NCBI GenBank assembly: GCA_019415505.1
Contig: DXZC01000057.1
Span: forward strand, 1-13,775
DNA: 13,775 nt
DNA from: Peptococcaceae bacterium
GTDB taxonomy: Bacteria; Bacillota; Dehalobacteriia; UBA7702
Direction: 5' to 3'
Shown here in pieces: positions 12,951 through 13,775 of this stretch. Under the pieces are notes generated by a model that was not told where the DNA came from, made no database searches, and saw only the letters and a program-made list of their open reading frames with translations. The number at the start of each line of letters is the position of its first letter. Within the stretch, counting starts at the first letter, position 1. Made by a program: the position numbers and the translations under genes.

Positions 12951-13601
12951 TTAATCTAGCATTGCCGCCGTAACCTCAACGCCCGGCGGTATAAGGGCAA
13001 AATCGGCGCCGAAATCCAGCCGGAGCATCTTTTTAAGCATACCGTATTTGCCCGGCAGTTCATTAATCTCCACCTCCGCGATTTTGGCTAAAGGTCGGAG
13101 CTTGCGTATGGCCGCCTCCTTATCATAGGCGCCGGTGTCGATAAGTGAAAAATACTTATAACCGTCATACATCATGCCCATAATCATATCAGCCTTTTCC
13201 CGGCCATATTTTGCCACCGTGCGTTCATACTCATTGTGGGGCGACAATTCGTTGCGCAGCCAGCCAGCAGTAAAAAACATACTGTATTTGGGGCGCTCCA
13301 CCTTGAGGGAAGCGTCGGAAAGCAGGAGGTTAACGCAATCCTCACACTTGGGCAGCACCAGAGTAGCGGTTTCGCTCTTTAAGCCCAGAGTGCCATTACC
13401 GCAGCGGCCCATAGGTAAAATAATATAGTCGACATTAGCGAGGCGGTTGATTAAGTCCTGTAAATAGTCTCGTAACTTTTCGGGAAAAAGGTGCAAATCC
13501 GGGGGTAAATAAATAATGGGGTAATCCACTGGGGTTTCCTTTAAAATTTCGTTAATTTCGTCCTGCAATATCTCGCAAGTAATCATGATATATTTTGGCA
13601 T
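12951..13601 (-). CDS. DUF1638 family protein
   Basis: The 216-residue protein resembles the DUF1638 family, a set of uncharacterised proteins mostly from anaerobes and methanogens. Recognisable blocks are ITCEIL at the N-terminus (C9), YIILPMGRCGNGTLGLKS (59-76; C67), LVLPKCEDCVNLLL (81-94; C86, C89) and FFTAGWLRNE (109-118). Four conserved-looking cysteines suggest a metal or cofactor site. From memory, members of this family often sit near corrinoid methyltransferase genes; that would fit the cobalamin genes some 6 kb away, but nothing adjacent here proves it. There is no signal peptide or membrane segment. The start CAT at 13599-13601 is backed by GAGGAAAGGCGGG just upstream and a promoter at 13633-13661. 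It converges on the acetyltransferase gene. Confidence 0.75.
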   Translation of the reverse strand: MPKYIMITCEILQDEINEILKETPVDYPIIYLPPDLHLFPEKLRDYLQDLINRLANVDYIILPMGRCGNGTLGLKSETATLVLPKCEDCVNLLLSDASLKVERPKYSMFFTAGWLRNELSPHNEYERTVAKYGREKADMIMGMMYDGYKYFSLIDTGAYDKEAAIRKLRPLAKIAEVEINELPGKYGMLKKMLRLDFGADFALIPPGVEVTAAMLD

Positions 13602-13632
13602 ATTAAACCCGCCTTTCCTCTACCTTAAACCT

Positions 13633-13661
13633 ATAATAATACTTTAGGGCCTGGCCGTCAA
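13633..13661 (-). promoter_or_regulatory. Promoter of the DUF1638 gene
   Basis: On the minus strand TTGACG (13661-13656) is followed after 17 nt by TATTAT (13638-13633). The gene's ATG is about 32 nt downstream of the -10 box. Confidence 0.65.
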
Positions 13662-13775
13662 CTATGTTATAATTTTTCAATAGCGGCTTAAATCATTTAT
13701 AGATTAAAGCCAAAAAATGGCCTATAATATAAATACAAACAAAAGTTCACGGCCGGAACAAAGTTAATGATATGG
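13662..13775. other. Noncoding window end, possible divergent promoter region
   Basis: TATAAT-like boxes on the plus strand at 13668-13673 and 13723-13728 could belong to a gene beyond the window, but neither has a good -35. No ribosome binding site or coding start is visible before the edge. Confidence 0.3.

Noticed and set aside
1..13775. CRISPR array, prophage, integrase, tRNA gene or defence island
   Set aside because: No regularly spaced repeats, mobile-element genes or tRNA-like cloverleaf were found in any gap. All sizeable genes belong to housekeeping or anaerobic metabolism families, or are stand-alone.

Overview
The window looks like a chromosomal stretch from an anaerobic, Gram-positive-type bacterium of the Clostridia (Bacillota). 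This is an inference from content. Supporting points are strong AGGAGG-type ribosome binding sites, a class A RNase P RNA rather than the Bacillus-type class B, the trmK / Nif3-like / zinc-ribbon / rnpB gene order, an adenosylcobalamin riboswitch over cobalamin genes, a rubredoxin / flavodiiron protein / rubrerythrin oxygen-defence block, and a DUF1638 protein. No species can be named from this sequence alone.

Layout. (1) 1-1630, minus strand: a secreted 5'-nucleotidase / metallophosphatase whose C-terminus runs off the window. It diverges from (2) the plus-strand genes trmK (1737-2426) and a compact Nif3-like metalloprotein (2431-3210), which ends in a clear intrinsic terminator. (3) A coiled-coil / zinc-ribbon protein (3282-4004), with the rnpB promoter overlapping its 3' end. 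(4) rnpB (about 4034-4541), unusually long because helix P12 carries a large insert closed by a perfect 18-bp helix. (5) A new promoter, an adenosylcobalamin riboswitch, and two intrinsic-terminator hairpins in series, then cobT-cobU-cobC (4905-7151), which serve the late steps of cobamide assembly and salvage. cobS is not present here. (6) A 346-nt noncoding gap with a long hairpin and short repeats. (7) A 41-residue compact rubredoxin, a flavodiiron protein and rubrerythrin (7498-9418): rubredoxin is the probable electron donor for O2/NO and peroxide reduction. (8) A pentapeptide-repeat protein (9573-10226) with 28 unbroken repeats and a Qnr/MfpA-like C-terminal end. (9) A DEAD-box RNA helicase with a DbpA-type RNA-binding domain (10505-12235), followed by a YhbS-like GNAT acetyltransferase (12262-12777). 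(10) A bidirectional terminator, then a convergent minus-strand DUF1638 gene (12951-13601) and a noncoding end (13602-13775).

Most of the window is ordinary housekeeping and anaerobic physiology. I see no phage, transposon, CRISPR or defence island. The strongest oddities are the enlarged P12 arm of RNase P RNA, the double terminator behind the B12 riboswitch, the very short rubredoxin, the Cys-rich uninterrupted pentapeptide helix, and a Shine-Dalgarno sequence in the loop of a perfect hairpin before the acetyltransferase gene. All gene starts were chosen from ribosome binding sites and family alignment from memory. No database search was possible.
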